From assembly GCF_004331455.1 (NCBI RefSeq), contig NZ_SJJR01000009.1:1-64000 (forward strand): 64,000 nucleotides of DNA, written 5' to 3'. Shown in pieces: positions 62,222 to 64,000 of this stretch. Position numbers and translations under genes: made by a program. The DNA comes from Micromonospora zingiberis (lineage in GTDB: Bacteria > Actinomycetota > Actinomycetes > Mycobacteriales > Micromonosporaceae). Position 1 is the stretch's first letter, and each line of letters opens with the position of its first letter. The notes under the pieces were generated by a model. That model was not told where the DNA came from. It made no database searches and saw nothing but the letters and a program-made list of their open reading frames with translations.

Positions 62222-62409
62222 CCCCCCTCCACCCCCTCCCACCCCGTCTCCACCCCTCCACCCCGGCGGCCGCCCCTCCACCCCGGCGGCCGCCCGGTTG
62301 ATCAAGAGGTTTTGGTCACGCTGCGGCCCTTACCGCGACCAAAACTTCTTGATCAACGGAGCGGTGGGCACGGGGTGAGGGTGGGGTGGGGGTGGGGGTG
62401 CGGTGGGGG
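62222..62409. other. Gap between convergent genes
   Basis: 188 bases of C/G-skewed sequence (runs of cccc and ggtgg) with the 21-bp inverted repeat described separately. No gene is seen. Confidence 0.5.
62297..62357. terminator. 21-bp inverted repeat, probable bidirectional terminator
   Basis: gttgatcaagaggttttggt (62297-62316, plus c) pairs with gaccaaaacttcttgatcaac (62337-62357) with one mismatch that is a G-U pair in RNA. It sits between the convergent DsbA-like and LuxR genes. Its A/T-rich arms differ from the G/C-rich terminators elsewhere in the window. Confidence 0.75.
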
Positions 62410-64000
62410 TCAGATTAGGTGGAGGTCTCGGGCTCGGCGGACGGCGTCGCGGCGGCGGGTGGCGTCGAGCTTGCGGTAGATGTTGCGTACGTGGGTCTTG
62501 ACCGTGTTCACCGACACCGACAGTTCGGCCGCGATCTCCACGTTGGACAGGATGCTCTGGAGGTAGCGCAGGATGGTCAGCTCCCGCTCGGTCAGGGGCT
62601 CGTCCAGTGGCGCCACCGAGGCACCGGCCACGGTCGACTCCGCCGGTACGTCCACCACACGGACCAGTTCGCTGACCATCGGCCAGTGCGCCGTACCGGC
62701 GTCGAGGTGGGCGGTGAGCAGGTGCCGCAGGCCCGGCTCGGCCCGGGTGAACGGTCGGCGGTAGCCGTCCGGTGCGGCGAGGCCGAGCGCCTGCTCCAGG
62801 ATGCGACCAGCCCGGCGGTCGTCGCCGCCGCGTGCGGCGAGCACCGCGTCGAGCAGTGCGGCGTCGAGGCGTACCGGCAGCGGCCAGTCGGTTGCCGCCG
62901 GCGCGGCCCAGTCCGGCAGCAGGCGCGCGGCGGCGTGCGGGTCACCGGCCCGCAGTTCCACCCGCGCCGCAGCCACCGACAGCGCGGCGGCCGGGAAGGT
63001 CTCGCCCCCCGGACCAGCAGCGCCCGACACAGTAGACCCGGACGGACCAGCGGACGGGAGCGTCGACCCGGACGGACCAGCGGACGGGAGCGTCGACCCG
63101 GGCGGACCAGCAGTGCCCGACACGGTCGACCCGGGCGGACCAGTGGCCGGGACGGGCGGGCGGGACGGGGCGGTGGCGGTGGGCCGGGTCAGGCCGGCGG
63201 TGGCCAGTTCGCGGGCGGTCGACAGGTCACCCCGCGCGCTGTGCAGGTCCACGTCGGCGGCGAGCAGCCAGGTTTCCAGCGGGCCGGACCGTCCCGACCA
63301 ACACTCGCGGGCCGCCCCGAGCAGGCGGTGCGCGGCGGTCAGGTCGCCCTCGTCGTGGCGCAGGTACGACCGGCACCAGGCGGCCAGCGCGCCGGCCGGC
63401 GGTTCACCGAGGGCCGGGGCGGCCAGCGTCAGGTTCGCCTCCGCCTCGGCGGGCTGGTCCCGGTGCAGCGCTACCAACGCCAGGGCCAGGTAGGCGTACC
63501 CGCAGTCGAGCTGCGCCGACCAGCCCTGGCAGGGCGGCAACGCGAGGGCGGCGCGGGCCGTCTCCTCGGCCGCGCGCAACTGTCCGCGCAGCGCCGCCAG
63601 CAGTGCCCAGCGGCTGGCGCTGACCAGCTCGGGGCGGGGCCGGCCGGCGACCCGGGCGGCGGTCAACGCCGCCCCGAACCCGTCCGCCGCCTCGGTCAGC
63701 TCACCGGCGTCCAGCGCCAGCCGGGCCAGCTCGATGCCGGCCACCGCCCGTACGTCGGCGTCGTCGCTCGCGTCGGTCCGCAGTGCCCCGGCGTCCTCGA
63801 CGGGGACCACGGAGTCTCCGGTAGCCGACGTCGGCGCGGTCCCGGTGGCGAGCAGGCGGGCCGCGGCAGCGCGTACCGTCGCCGGATCGCCGGCCAACCG
63901 GGCCAGGGTGAGCTCCACGGCGGCGACCAGCCGGCCGAACCGGTCCCGGCGCGGCTCGGGCAGCGAGCGGCCGTGCTCGGCGGCCAGCCGCAGCTGCGCC
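62410..64000 (-). CDS. LuxR-family regulator with MalT-like helical domain, partial
   Basis: The gene runs off the right edge: the frame is open to base 64000, and the GTG at 63918 is inside it. The visible 530 residues hold TPR-like alpha-helical repeats and, at the C-terminus, a LuxR helix-turn-helix (LTERELTILRYLQSILSNVEIAAELSVSVNTVKTHVRNIYRKL). The missing N-terminus would carry the AAA/NACHT-type ATPase of MalT-like (LAL) regulators. A Pro/Ser/Gly linker in the middle is encoded by tandem 30-bp repeats. Confidence 0.85.
   Translation of the reverse strand, partial: AQLRLAAEHGRSLPEPRRDRFGRLVAAVELTLARLAGDPATVRAAAARLLATGTAPTSATGDSVVPVEDAGALRTDASDDADVRAVAGIELARLALDAGELTEAADGFGAALTAARVAGRPRPELVSASRWALLAALRGQLRAAEETARAALALPPCQGWSAQLDCGYAYLALALVALHRDQPAEAEANLTLAAPALGEPPAGALAAWCRSYLRHDEGDLTAAHRLLGAARECWSGRSGPLETWLLAADVDLHSARGDLSTARELATAGLTRPTATAPSRPPVPATGPPGSTVSGTAGPPGSTLPSAGPSGSTLPSAGPSGSTVSGAAGPGGETFPAAALSVAAARVELRAGDPHAAARLLPDWAAPAATDWPLPVRLDAALLDAVLAARGGDDRRAGRILEQALGLAAPDGYRRPFTRAEPGLRHLLTAHLDAGTAHWPMVSELVRVVDVPAESTVAGASVAPLDEPLTERELTILRYLQSILSNVEIAAELSVSVNTVKTHVRNIYRKLDATRRRDAVRRARDLHLI
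63035..63130 (-). repeat. 30-bp tandem repeats inside the LuxR gene
   Basis: gacccggacggaccagcgga and ten more bases, 63035-63064, are repeated exactly at 63065-63094, with a diverged third unit to about 63130. They encode a repeating PSAGPSGSTL peptide in a flexible linker between helical and DNA-binding parts. Confidence 0.85.

Overview
The window is high-GC actinomycete chromosome, most likely Micromonosporaceae (Micromonospora or a close relative). Evidence: strong G/C bias at third codon positions, GTG and TTG starts with purine-rich ribosome sites, an actinobacterial RNase P RNA, the FasR-fabD-fabH-acpP-fabF cluster near a homodimeric aceE, DUF3052/DUF3145/DUF3040 genes, and an actinobacterial type c-di-AMP riboswitch. 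The assignment rests on gene content and on recalled gene order; no database was searched.

Bases 1-2150 look accessory. They hold the end of a WD40 beta-propeller gene with almost identical 132-bp repeats, a short downstream reading frame in another phase, and a SEC-C-tailed protein with two TTA codons. A structured gap leads to rnpB (minus strand, about 2735-3161). Next come RNase H-phosphatase / zinc-ribbon / Nif3 (minus), a flavoprotein with an XRE-TPR regulator, and a divergent one-domain Prim-Pol-like protein.

Bases 9372-15582 form one tight five-gene minus-strand operon: DUF1800, DUF1501 (Tat signal), a ferric-reductase-like membrane flavoprotein, an FMN-binding-domain protein and ApbE. 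It looks like an extracytoplasmic flavin electron-transfer unit tied to two exported proteins of unknown role. A SWIM / SNF2 helicase pair, PfkB kinase, pyruvyl-transferase-like protein, TetR with a divergent reductase, aminoglycoside-phosphotransferase-like kinase, alpha/beta hydrolase, secreted PL3 pectate lyase and tRNA-Val(TAC) follow.

Bases 27391-46726 are central metabolism: peroxiredoxin, DUF3052, a fused 2-oxo-acid dehydrogenase E1 with a long low-complexity insert, MarR, YjbQ, aceE, a GH1 beta-glucosidase coupled to an MFS transporter, gltX, and the FasR-controlled type II fatty-acid synthase operon. Bases 46849-64000 carry a GH3 lipoprotein, DUF3145, beta-carbonic anhydrase, a HelD/HelR-like helicase, a cation exporter, a riboswitch-controlled secreted coiled-coil protein, a STAS antagonist, a 48-residue poly-Asp lipoprotein, a GH74-CBM2 xyloglucanase under a CebR-type operator, a triple-BON protein, a DsbA-like protein and the end of a LuxR regulator cut by the window edge.

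The main unexplained signals are a family of five intergenic repeats, each exactly 52 bp, with an unusual internal structure; the five-gene DUF1800-DUF1501-flavin operon; and the high-identity WD40 / SEC-C accessory genes at the left edge.
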